Made by a program: the position numbers and the translations under genes. 64,000 nt of DNA from Mucilaginibacter sp. SMC90 (GTDB lineage Bacteria > Bacteroidota > Bacteroidia > Sphingobacteriales > Sphingobacteriaceae). The notes below the pieces were generated by a model that did no database searches, was not told where the DNA came from, and was given only the letters and a program-made list of their open reading frames with translations. Within the stretch, counting starts at the first letter, position 1. Every line of letters starts with the position of its first letter. Below, piece after piece: positions 15,442-23,272 of the stretch. The stretch covers positions 4,030,001 through 4,094,000 of the forward strand of contig NZ_CP094527.1 in NCBI RefSeq assembly GCF_022811725.1. Reading direction: 5' to 3'.

Positions 15442-15825
15442 TTGAAGAAGAGAATATTGATCATTGAGAACGACCAGGATATCCGGAATATCGTGGAACT
15501 CATTTTAGAAGAGCAGGGATTTGAAACGCTAAGTATTCCTGAGCCGGCTGATCTCGCTGAAATCAGCTCATTCAAACCTGATCTGATCTTGCTTGACGAG
15601 TTCATCAACAATAAACCTGGCCATCGCTTGTGCCGCAAGATCAAACAGGTGCCAGACCTCGCGGTTACCCCTGTAATTATCCTTTCAACAGCTAATGATA
15701 TTGAGCTGATTGTTGAAGAATGCGGGGCCAACGACCATATCCGTAAACCTTTTGATATAGAAGACCTGATCAATAAAGTAATTCGGCTCCTTAGCTACAA
15801 GCCATTAACTCATATCGGAGTATAG
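15442..15825 (+). CDS. Single-domain response regulator (CheY-like)
   Basis: A receiver-only protein of 127 residues when started at the TTG at 15442 (KKRILIIENDQDIRN). An in-frame TTG at 15397 would add 15 residues unlike the family. Upstream of the chosen start lies a plausible promoter, TTG at 15397 and TATATTTA at 15417. The acidic pair is E9/D11 and the phospho-acceptor is D52 in LILLDEFINN. The KPF motif is RKPFDIED. With no output domain it probably passes phosphate or acts through protein contact. It is divergent from the PAS relic and convergent with the next receiver. Confidence 0.85.
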   Translation: MKKRILIIENDQDIRNIVELILEEQGFETLSIPEPADLAEISSFKPDLILLDEFINNKPGHRLCRKIKQVPDLAVTPVIILSTANDIELIVEECGANDHIRKPFDIEDLINKVIRLLSYKPLTHIGV

Positions 15826-15907
15826 ATTACTGCACTGAACCGATTAACAAACAACTCAACCCGGTTTCAAAATCCTTATTTTACTACAAACTGTGCTAAA
15901 TATGAGG

Positions 15908-16270
15908 CTATTGCAATTGATCTTTTACCTTGCTTAGCAATACGTCGATATCAAAAGGTTTCGGAATAAAATCGTTTGGAGCTCCTTTTTGATTTAATGA
16001 ATCCGAAAGGTTGTGCGTACCAGAGATCAGGATTACCGGTATATGGTGTGTGTTTTCATCTTCCTTTAATTTGCTGCAGATTACCCGGCCATCCATATCG
16101 GCCAGCATAACATCCATCAATACGAGATCTGGGTTGAACTCGCTGATCACAGCTTTCACCTGTTCTCCAGTAGAAAGTGTTTTCACTTCAAAACCACTAT
16201 CGGTCAGCAAGTAGGATACCACATCCAAAATGTCCTGGTCATCATCCAGGATGAGTATTCGCTTGCCCAT
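15908..16270 (-). CDS. Single-domain response regulator (CheY-like)
   Basis: A 120-residue receiver domain and nothing else. The acidic cluster DDDQD begins at residue 9, the phospho-acceptor is D53 in LVLMDVMLADMDG, the switch Thr/Ser region is VILISGTHN, and the lysine is in PKPFDID. It is divergent from the GAF histidine kinase, sharing a 109-base upstream region, so the two may be a functional pair. It lacks a DNA-binding domain. Confidence 0.92.
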   Translation of the reverse strand: MGKRILILDDDQDILDVVSYLLTDSGFEVKTLSTGEQVKAVISEFNPDLVLMDVMLADMDGRVICSKLKEDENTHHIPVILISGTHNLSDSLNQKGAPNDFIPKPFDIDVLLSKVKDQLQ

Positions 16271-16338
16271 AGAGTTATATATTTATTTGGTTAGCACAAT
16301 GCGAATACGATGCCAGTAAAGCACGCACTCACATAATA

Positions 16339-16367
16339 TTGAATAAGGATTATTAAATGTATCTTTG
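16339..16367 (+). promoter_or_regulatory. Bacteroidota-type promoter for the GAF histidine kinase
   Basis: TTG at 16339-16341 and a perfect TAnnTTTG box (TATCTTTG, 16360-16367) are separated by 18 bases. This fits the -33/-7 consensus of the Bacteroidota housekeeping sigma factor. The ATG lies at 16380, so the leader would be only a few bases long. Confidence 0.55.
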
Positions 16368-16379
16368 TGATGTTCAGCT

Positions 16380-17585
16380 ATGATAGAAAAAGAGTTGCCG
16401 GTTCCGGAGAATGAAGCTGAAAGGCTGATCGCATTACAATCTTACGATATTATCGATAGCGGTGAGGAAAAGGATTTCGACACTATAGCCTCTATAGCGT
16501 CTGCCATTTGCGGTACACCGATCTCGCTGATCACTTTCATTGACGAAAAACGCCAGTGGTTTAAATCACATATCGGGACTGACCTAACTGAAAATTTCCG
16601 TGACCTTTCTTTTTGTACCTATACTATTGCGGCACCCGATGAGATACTGATCGTACCGGATGCTTTACAGGATGAGCGTTTTGCAGATAATCCAGTAGTG
16701 ACGGAAGCGAATGTTACTTTCTACGCGGGCGTGCCTCTCGTTAATGAAGATGGGTATGCTTTAGGTACCTTATGTGTGCTTGATCAGCAGTCGCATGATT
16801 TTAGCCAGGGACAAATTGATGCGCTAAAAGCGCTGGCCAAACAGGTAGTAGATAAAATTGAACTGCAGCGTAAAGTGTCGTTACTTGAAAAAACCAACCA
16901 AGAGCTATTGAACGCGAATGTGTTGATCCAGAAGTTCGCCTCGATGGCCGCCCACGATATTAAAAACCCGCTGAGCAGCATTAAGCTGACCTCGCAGGCC
17001 CTTCGTACCAGAAAGGAAATTACCATGAGCGAAAACTGCTTACGACTGGTGAATATGAACATCGCTGCAACAGATAACCTGTTGCTACTGGTTGACGAAA
17101 TGATGGCTTACTCTAACAAACCAGCCTTATTACTTGAAAAGCGGCAGGAGTTTGAACTCAATGCTTTAACAAACAGAATAGTAAGCTTGCTGACAGTACC
17201 GGATAGTATCCGTATAGACATACCATCGGCTAAGCAAATGGTAAACTTTTCGATTGTTGCTATGGAACAGATCCTGATCAACCTGCTGAGTAATGCAATC
17301 CGCTACAATGACAAACCAGAGGGCTGGATAAAAATACGCTTTGCCGAAGATGTGGAGTTCTATCACTTGGAAATAGAAGATAACGGCATGGGTATCCCAA
17401 AGGCTTACCTCGAAAAAATATTTGCGAATAACTTTACGCTCAACGTGGCCGACAGGTTTAATAATAAAGGGTCAGGTATTGGATTGGCTACGGTAAAAGA
17501 TTTGCTTTATCTGCTCAACAGTACAATTATTTTAGAGTCAAGTATTGGACTGGGATCTGTTTTCAAAGTTCGTTTAAAAAAATAA
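16380..17585 (+). CDS. GAF-domain sensor histidine kinase (soluble)
   Basis: A 401-residue cytoplasmic kinase without membrane segments. The GAF domain spans about residues 25-165 and contains SLITFIDEKRQWFKS, DLSFCTYTI and FYAGVPLV, the typical wording of this sensory subgroup. A short coiled coil leads to the HisKA box MAAHDIKNPLSS, with the phospho-acceptor at H192. The ATPase domain has NLLSNAIRYND, DNGMGIPKAYLEKIF and GSGIGLATVKDL. It likely senses a soluble or redox cue. A probable partner is the divergent receiver at 15908-16270. No output domain is fused. Confidence 0.92.
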   Translation: MIEKELPVPENEAERLIALQSYDIIDSGEEKDFDTIASIASAICGTPISLITFIDEKRQWFKSHIGTDLTENFRDLSFCTYTIAAPDEILIVPDALQDERFADNPVVTEANVTFYAGVPLVNEDGYALGTLCVLDQQSHDFSQGQIDALKALAKQVVDKIELQRKVSLLEKTNQELLNANVLIQKFASMAAHDIKNPLSSIKLTSQALRTRKEITMSENCLRLVNMNIAATDNLLLLVDEMMAYSNKPALLLEKRQEFELNALTNRIVSLLTVPDSIRIDIPSAKQMVNFSIVAMEQILINLLSNAIRYNDKPEGWIKIRFAEDVEFYHLEIEDNGMGIPKAYLEKIFANNFTLNVADRFNNKGSGIGLATVKDLLYLLNSTIILESSIGLGSVFKVRLKK

Positions 17586-18235
17586 CAGTTAGGTCAACTA
17601 TAGCCTTTTGCATTCACAGGTCTATTTCTAACACTTTGGCTAAGTTAACAAGCTTTAGATAACATCTAAGAGTGCATTTGTATGTTCCCGCATACTTGAC
17701 CATACCATTCCGTGCTTTTTAGAGTAACGAGTTGTGTAATTGCATATTAAGTTAATTGTTTAATTCAGAAAGATAAGTTGGTCAATTTTAACCAAGCCCG
17801 AGAATTTAAAATATCTCATTGCTACCCGATATCATTCCTTTTCTTTGTCTACATTTTCACTATAATAGTTGCTTAACACATCTATAAATCCTATTTTTAA
17901 TAAACTAAGTAACATAGTAAGGTCTATTAGTAGCCATTTGGTGAGCACAGTGAGCGGTGTCAAAAGCCAAAATAGTGATATTGAAATTGAGCCTATTACG
18001 TGATTTTCACGCTCCCTCAGGATATGATTCTAATAAACCGATGACGATAAATATTATCGTCATCATAATTTCTGCGCTTTCCGAGACAATGTATAGATAT
18101 CTGCCTTTGGGGTTCGGTTCTACAGACTATCTATTCATTATTCTTTATAAAGTCTACGGACACCTCGATCATTCAATGATATCTTATATTGTAAATTCAT
18201 TCAATTAACGACCCGTAATTTTTCAGAAAGAAAAA

Positions 18236-18261
18236 CAGCCTTTACGATATCCTAAAGGCTG
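18236..18261 (-). terminator. Intrinsic terminator next to a tRNA-like tail
   Basis: CAGCCTTTA (18236-18244) pairs perfectly with TAAAGGCTG (18253-18261). On the minus strand it ends in five Ts. No gene is left upstream of it on that strand, only the tRNA-like tail at 18262-18290. Confidence 0.65.
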
Positions 18262-18626
18262 TATCGTGCACCCAAATGGGCTCGAGCCATTTTTAAGCGG
18301 CCTAAAATCGTTTAACTCTATATCAATAGAATGAAACTATATCAAGCCATTCCATTGATTGTTGCCCTGAGCTGGAGTCGAATGGGCATAACTTCCGACG
18401 GGTGTTTGAAACCAGCATATTTGTCAATTCTTTATCTTCTTTTCGTAAGTATCTATATTTAAAAATAGTTATATCTTTGTTAAGTAAGCACAAGCGATTT
18501 GATTATTTTAAGGTGATCCATTAGGTGACCTGTAATTGAATAAAAACACAAAGTATTGATTTACAGCGGACGTTGGACGGGATATTGTTCCCTAACTCTC
18601 CGCATCAAGTGAACAAAGTTTTTGTA

Positions 18627-18658
18627 AAACGCCTCAAATCATAGGATTTGGGGCGTTT
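18627..18658 (+). terminator. Strong 14-bp terminator hairpin
   Basis: Bases 18627-18640 pair with 18645-18658 over 14 positions, with one G-T wobble and a 4-base loop. The stem is AAACGCC-rich and ends in TTT-C-TTG. It follows the serine-tRNA-like 3' end by about 20 bases, as a normal tRNA terminator would. Confidence 0.65.
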
Positions 18659-18820
18659 CTTGTTTACAAGCAACGCACCCGACTCAATACTCTATTTTGA
18701 GGATTAGTCGGAAAATTTCTTGGGGGGGGCGGGATAGAAAAAGCGTACGCTTTGTGTTTATCAACCTATGAAAATGAGTCCTTTCTAAATAAAGATTGAT
18801 AAACAATAATGTAGCTGTTT

Positions 18821-18860
18821 ATATAAATGCCGGCAGGTATTTAATTGCCGGCATTTATAT
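18821..18860 (-). terminator. 15-bp perfect inverted repeat, probable protease-gene terminator
   Basis: The arms at 18821-18835 and 18846-18860 are perfect complements (core TGCCGGCA) with a 10-base loop. It lies about 165 bases beyond the stop of the protease gene and could end that transcript; the T tract is weak, so a mobile-element end or protein site is also possible. Confidence 0.45.
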
Positions 18861-19026
18861 TGACTTACGAGAATTAAAGAAGTCCGGACAAAGCTCACCA
18901 ACTATCGTGAATTTTGTTTAGTGTTTTAGGTGTTTCACAATTATCAAATATCCCAATGCCAGAATATGCCACCAAACAGTCGCCACATATTAATCGTGCG
19001 AATTTAGAAATTCATAGCCGGTGCAA

Positions 19027-20544
19027 TTATCGCGAATTAGCAACAATAAAGTCTTTGATAACTTGTGCACTGATTAAGATAGAATTTGCTCTGCTAAAGC
19101 GCGCTATATTAATACCTACGAAGTTATGCTGCGCATCGAATGCCGGGCCGCCGCATTGTTCGGGGCGCAAGATCAGGTCGGTGCTATAAATATTCCTGAA
19201 CCCATCATTACGCAGGCTTCGGCCACCGGCAAAATGGTATGCCGGATGCTCATGAAGCATTAAGGGCGGATAAGTGAGTACGATGCTCTTTAGCAGGTTT
19301 TCTGATCCCCTTTGTAGTTTGAGTTTCAACGTGTCGCCCGGCCAATGCGCGTTTAATGAGTCATTCAGGCCAGGTATTATGTCACCAGAGCGAATATCAT
19401 GCTGCGCCGCCGGTGAACCGGGCCTAACAAAATAAATTTTTTCCGGTATGCTGCCATGTAGAGGTGTGGCACCTAAAAATCCTGCACTGTTAATTTTCCG
19501 AAGCCCGATCGGGCCACCACTGATTATGCCCGTCACTACTGAATCTATTAAGGGTGCAAATAAAACATCCCCGGGATTCGGGTTCATGGCCTGCTTAATT
19601 TTTAAACCTCTAAGCTTTTGCGCAGGCCGGATCAGCACAAGGTCATGCTCTTTGTCCCGTGCTATGACTATGCCCGGTTTCCCGAGAATTAAAACAGAAT
19701 CACCAACTATTGAACTCTTTGAAACTACAAACGATTGGATCACCGTTCCAAGCGCTGTTTGCGCTTTACCATTTAACCGACTCTTGACGCTGACAAAAGT
19801 ACCGGTGTAAGTTCCGGCCTGGGGCCAGGTAAACTCGATGGTTTTGTTATCTTTCTGGACAGCATCTGCCTGCTCTGGCCAGCTTCGGTAAACAAGCGGT
19901 TGCTGAAGCGCCGACCAATATTTTTGGTACAAATTTACGGGTACATCATAATTTTCCGATTCCGGGATTCCGATTGCACTGTGTAACCCTATGAGTTCTC
20001 CGCCTAAATTGAAGAGCGGGCCGCCGGAATCACCAGGTTCCATCAAGGCCGTTGACCGGATAAATCCGCGGCTATTTAATGGTTCGATAACCTTGCCAAG
20101 GCGAACAGTGGGTTGTTGCTGATCGAGGCTTTCAGGGTAGGCAATGCTAAGACAGGGTTGGTCTTTATGTACATCAGCTAAACTTATCAGTGCTTCAGGA
20201 TAGTTTGCGCCTTTCAAAATCTTCATGAGCGCTACGTCAGGCCGTGTCTTATCTTCCGACAATTCGATCTTTCCAAGTGCCTGCGCAATGGCTTCTCCGC
20301 CATTAGGAAAAAAGACTTTGTACGTATTGCCCGGCGTAATAACGTGGGCTGCTGTAAGGATATAATTTCCTTTCACCACTACTCCGCTGAACTGTGCACT
20401 GGTGCGCTGCTGTTGCAGGGTATCGAAACCCCACATACGGACACAGGCAGGTTTAGCTTTAGTTATTATTGATTTAAGATCCTGTGCCGCTGCATAACGC
20501 GTAGTTACAAAACAGCACAGGATCAGTAGAAACCTTGCGTTCAT
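19027..20544 (-). CDS. Exported trypsin-like serine protease with a second, altered protease-like domain and PDZ
   Basis: A 505-residue protein with a signal peptide (cleavage after about residue 20, YAAAQ). The first chymotrypsin-fold domain (about 22-215) has a full triad: H67 in TAAHV, D103 in RPDVAL and S173 in GDSGGP. A second such domain seems to follow (about 245-505). It has ARDKEHDLVLIRP like the Asp strand, no TAAH His, and PEQCGGPAF at the nucleophile site, where Cys464 replaces Ser. Between its halves lies a PDZ-like insert (SAGFLGATPLHGSIPEKI, then VRPGSPAAQHDIRSGDIIPG). It is periplasmic or secreted. It starts one base after the stop of the TlpA-like gene, so both are in one operon. 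Envelope quality control is a reasonable but unproven role. Confidence 0.85.
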   Translation of the reverse strand: MNARFLLILCCFVTTRYAAAQDLKSIITKAKPACVRMWGFDTLQQQRTSAQFSGVVVKGNYILTAAHVITPGNTYKVFFPNGGEAIAQALGKIELSEDKTRPDVALMKILKGANYPEALISLADVHKDQPCLSIAYPESLDQQQPTVRLGKVIEPLNSRGFIRSTALMEPGDSGGPLFNLGGELIGLHSAIGIPESENYDVPVNLYQKYWSALQQPLVYRSWPEQADAVQKDNKTIEFTWPQAGTYTGTFVSVKSRLNGKAQTALGTVIQSFVVSKSSIVGDSVLILGKPGIVIARDKEHDLVLIRPAQKLRGLKIKQAMNPNPGDVLFAPLIDSVVTGIISGGPIGLRKINSAGFLGATPLHGSIPEKIYFVRPGSPAAQHDIRSGDIIPGLNDSLNAHWPGDTLKLKLQRGSENLLKSIVLTYPPLMLHEHPAYHFAGGRSLRNDGFRNIYSTDLILRPEQCGGPAFDAQHNFVGINIARFSRANSILISAQVIKDFIVANSR

Positions 20545-20545
20545 T

Positions 20546-21673
20546 TTAATTCTTAAAAATTTCGGCCAGCTTTTTATTCAGGTCTTCGCCACGCAGGTTC
20601 GTGCTGATGAGTTTACCGTCCCGGTCTACCAGGAAAGTAGCGGGTATACCTGAAACGCCGTAAAGGCGGGCGACGCTGTTGTTTCCACCATTCAGATCGC
20701 TTACTTGTGCCCATGCCATGCCTTCCTGTTGTATTGCCTTTAACCATTTATCACGACTGCTGTCCAACGATACAGACAGTATCTCGAAACCTTTATCCTT
20801 ATACATTTTATACTGGCTCAACAAGTTTGGAATTTCCTGGCGGCAAGGCGAACACCAACTGGCCCAAAAATCAATCAGTACGATCTTGCCCTTATAGCTG
20901 GTTAAAGACACAGCTTTACCTGCCGTATTTACTTGCGTAAAAATTGGTGCCGCCGCTCCAATTTTGAGTCGGTAATGCGCTTCAATAAACCCTTTGATGG
21001 TTTTACCATTATCTGTTGCCTGAATTGCTGGACTAAAGGTTTTGAACACATCTTCGGCTATCGTAACGGTTTTGTCATTGGCTGCTGTACCGAACAGCGC
21101 AACCGGTGCAAAATACGAATACGGATGTGTTTTGGCGAACTCCAGGTTTTTGGCTTGAAAATCGGCAATCATTTTAAAGTGGTGGCGGGTCACCTGGTTG
21201 GTGAACGCGGTATCGTTGGCAAGTTCGGGTGCTGCAGCAATCTCGGCGTTAGAAATATGGTCGATATCCCAGGGCATCGGGCCTACCGCTTTCACATAGG
21301 CAGAATATTCATCATAAGTTTTAGAGCCGGTCATTTGTGCGTTAGCCAAAGAGTCTTTAGAAGCGATGTTTAGTGTTTCGTTGGCAAAGTTAAAATAGAT
21401 AACATCCCCGCCATGTGTAGCGATTTCGCGCCCAAGGCCTTTATGATCAAGCGCCAGCCGCACTGAACTATAGGGGTTCATCTGACCGGTAAAATGAAAG
21501 GTTCCGTTGGCCATTGTGGTCGAATCTTCATGCCCCTTACCGTCTGTCATAAAGCTTAGATAAACTTTTTTACCGTCGAGATTACCAATTTGCCCATTAA
21601 TAGTAAAGTGGGATGTTTGTGCAGCAGCATTTAATGCAGCCATGCTTAAAATAATGTTTAATAGTTTTTTCAT
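20546..21673 (-). CDS. TlpA-like thiol-disulfide oxidoreductase with DUF4369-type N-terminal domain
   Basis: A 375-residue exported protein. The signal peptide is MKKLLNIILSMAALNAAAQ. The N-terminal beta-rich domain (about 22-120) resembles DUF4369, with HFTINGQIGNLDGKKVYLSF. A helical linker follows, then a thioredoxin-fold domain (about 240-375). The active site is WASWCSPC, with C274 and C277, and the cis-Pro region is GVSGIPATFLVD. Bacteroidota carry many such proteins, thought to reduce or reshuffle periplasmic disulfides. It is the first gene of a two-gene operon with the serine protease. Confidence 0.9.
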   Translation of the reverse strand: MKKLLNIILSMAALNAAAQTSHFTINGQIGNLDGKKVYLSFMTDGKGHEDSTTMANGTFHFTGQMNPYSSVRLALDHKGLGREIATHGGDVIYFNFANETLNIASKDSLANAQMTGSKTYDEYSAYVKAVGPMPWDIDHISNAEIAAAPELANDTAFTNQVTRHHFKMIADFQAKNLEFAKTHPYSYFAPVALFGTAANDKTVTIAEDVFKTFSPAIQATDNGKTIKGFIEAHYRLKIGAAAPIFTQVNTAGKAVSLTSYKGKIVLIDFWASWCSPCRQEIPNLLSQYKMYKDKGFEILSVSLDSSRDKWLKAIQQEGMAWAQVSDLNGGNNSVARLYGVSGIPATFLVDRDGKLISTNLRGEDLNKKLAEIFKN

Positions 21674-22271
21674 AACATTTTTATAAATTCAATATGGATC
21701 AAAGTGTGAAATATCCTCAGGTATGGTTGGATATGCCCTTAATTGGCATGGTGCCTGCCGGGCTCCATATCTTAGTCTTTAGTACATGATCGCTAAAAAC
21801 GAAAAGAGCCCATCTGAAATGAAACTTTTTTTATATTTTGATTAGCAGCGCGTGAACTTCAACGCCGGTTCAATAATTTTCGAGCTTTTTTTCGCTAATT
21901 AAAACTTATAAGCGTGCTTTTACGGGCACCCGGCGAGCAGGTAGATTAATTTCATCAAAAATTAAATTCTGTAGGGCTTAACGCTTATCGGTATGTCAAA
22001 ATTTGGCAGGCTGTAATGGTTAATGCTAAAATCAATTTATTAAGCCAAATGGGGTAAAGAGCCGAATTTCGTGTAGATAAATATTGAACAGCGTAGATTA
22101 ATGATCTGAGTTACAAAAGCCTCGATACATCAATATGTTCGAGTCCTCAAATAGCTGAGGGCCCGAACATGGGAGCTAAAAACCCTGACACGACCCAATG
22201 CATTCTGCATTGGGTCGTGTCAGGGTTGGATAAATAAGGACAAATTTCCTCAAAAAGCACCCGGGCCGGGC
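21674..22271. other. Intergenic region with two stacked hairpins
   Basis: No coding frame is convincing over about 600 bases. The left part is the TlpA-like gene's promoter side. The right part holds an imperfect hairpin at 22135-22170 (arms ATGTTCG/CGAACAT) and, directly after it, a 22-bp perfect inverted repeat at 22181-22227, listed separately. Confidence 0.5.
22181..22227 (-). terminator. 22-bp perfect inverted repeat, probable terminator of the siderophore-interacting gene
   Basis: Arms 22181-22202 and 22206-22227 are perfect complements with a 3-base loop; the core is GACACGACCCAATGCA. It lies 45 bases past the stop of the minus-strand gene at 22272. The arm length is unusual for a simple terminator. 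Confidence 0.6.
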
Positions 22272-23036
22272 CTAAACAGATAACTGCCGTTCTTCCCTGC
22301 GTTTTGCCGATGACTGATCTTCCGATTCGCCGCGCTTCCAGTAAGATACCACGGAAAACGTTTCGGACGGCCAGGCCAGTTCATTTCTGAAATAGTTTTT
22401 CAGGTTCTTAGCCGTATCGTATTCGGCTGCTACGAAAACAAACCGGTTTCCTCCAGAAAATTCCATGTTCCGCACTAAAGCTGCAAGGTCGCTGTTTTGT
22501 TCAGGCTCTGAATTGTATACCCAGCGGGTAGCTAAATGCGCTTCGGAGCATAACTTTAATTCGTCTTCTTTACCGGGAATTTCCATAATTACCTGTACCT
22601 GCACGTTCGCTGGCAGCTGTTCCAGCATCGCGCCGATAACGGGCAGGGCTGTACTATCGCCAATGAACAGGTACTCATCAACTTCAGGAAAAAGAGGCCT
22701 CCGGCCCTCCTTCATCCCAATAGCAAGGCGATCACCGGGAGATGTACGATTGGCCCAGGCTGATGCCGGCCCGTTATCACCATGCGCAACAAAATCCACC
22801 CACAGTTCTTTTTCGACAAAGTCGATATGCCTGGTGGTATAAGTACGCCTTGTTTCATCCGGAAAAAAGAGCTTATTATGCCCTCCAGTCTGCACATTAC
22901 TGAATAATTCCAATTGCTCATCATTCATCGCAAATTTAACACGGATATAATGTGGCGTCAGAAAAGTCTTCTCTTTGACCGTAAAAACGGATTGAACCCC
23001 CTTTCTCATAATCCCATCTATTTTATTTTTTGACAT
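22272..23036 (-). CDS. Siderophore-interacting protein (FAD-dependent ferric reductase family)
   Basis: A 254-residue cytoplasmic flavoprotein when started at the ATG at 23036 (MSKNKIDGIMRKG); the frame opens 24 codons earlier, but that extension lacks family similarity. The N-terminal FAD-binding beta barrel has RRTYTTRHID (the RxYT-type flavin motif) and GPASAWANRTSPGD. The C-terminal NAD(P)H-binding part has FIGDSTALPVIGAMLEQLP, followed by the WxxxSE-type VSYWKRGESED near the end. These proteins reduce ferric siderophores or act as flavin reductases in iron uptake. The gene is alone, with a strong hairpin downstream. No siderophore receptor lies nearby in the window. Confidence 0.9.
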   Translation of the reverse strand: MSKNKIDGIMRKGVQSVFTVKEKTFLTPHYIRVKFAMNDEQLELFSNVQTGGHNKLFFPDETRRTYTTRHIDFVEKELWVDFVAHGDNGPASAWANRTSPGDRLAIGMKEGRRPLFPEVDEYLFIGDSTALPVIGAMLEQLPANVQVQVIMEIPGKEDELKLCSEAHLATRWVYNSEPEQNSDLAALVRNMEFSGGNRFVFVAAEYDTAKNLKNYFRNELAWPSETFSVVSYWKRGESEDQSSAKRREERQLSV

Positions 23037-23272
23037 TTTGTTTTCTTTTGAGACCACAAATTTCAGCAAGCCTTGCCGGTAATAAAATAGCAACAACACG
23101 GTGGTCATAGGACAATTCGCGGCTTTTTAACCAAATTACGTCACCAGTATTCAAGGTTGATCTGGGGCTATCAATGTAATCCAGAATCTTTGCCTTTAAA
23201 TTATCATCATACTGAGATGCAGGAAGGGCTCCAGTTTACAAAATGTGGATTTACTTGATAGTTAAGGGCAAT

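Larger units (their letters stand above)
17586..19026. other. 1.4 kb gene-free stretch with tRNA-3'-end-like pieces and terminators
   Basis: No convincing protein gene is visible on either strand. On the minus strand GGCTCGAGCC (18279-18288) looks like a T-arm, followed by an acceptor-like tail and a terminator. On the plus strand GGGA/TCCC (18579-18592) with ACTCTCCGCA (18595-18604) looks like a serine-tRNA 3' end, again followed by a strong terminator. A third T-loop-like piece (revcomp of GAGTCGAA) lies near 18370-18400. Near-repeats GGTGATCC and GGTGACC sit at about 18511-18530. An eight-G run is at 18722. None forms a full cloverleaf. The set may mark old integration sites. Confidence 0.4.

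Noticed and set aside
17957..18208. 83-residue plus-strand frame in the gene-free stretch
   Set aside because: No family features, odd composition (Ile-rich run then scattered text), no operon partner or promoter; treated as chance.
18262..18606. Complete tRNA genes
   Set aside because: Only T-arm/acceptor-like pieces are visible; no D-arm or anticodon arm can be folded ahead of them.
18722..18733. Run of eight Gs as a switch or quadruplex
   Set aside because: No gene starts near it and only one G run is present, so a phase-variable switch or quadruplex has no support.
18914..19189. 91-residue plus-strand frame
   Set aside because: Overlaps the conserved C-terminal part of the protease gene in antisense; no own features.
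20933..21373. 146-residue plus-strand frame, Cys/Phe-rich
   Set aside because: Antisense to the TlpA-like gene; composition is that of a reverse-strand shadow.
22181..22227. Long palindrome as CRISPR repeat or IS end
   Set aside because: Only a single copy pair is present, no spacers, and no transposase nearby.
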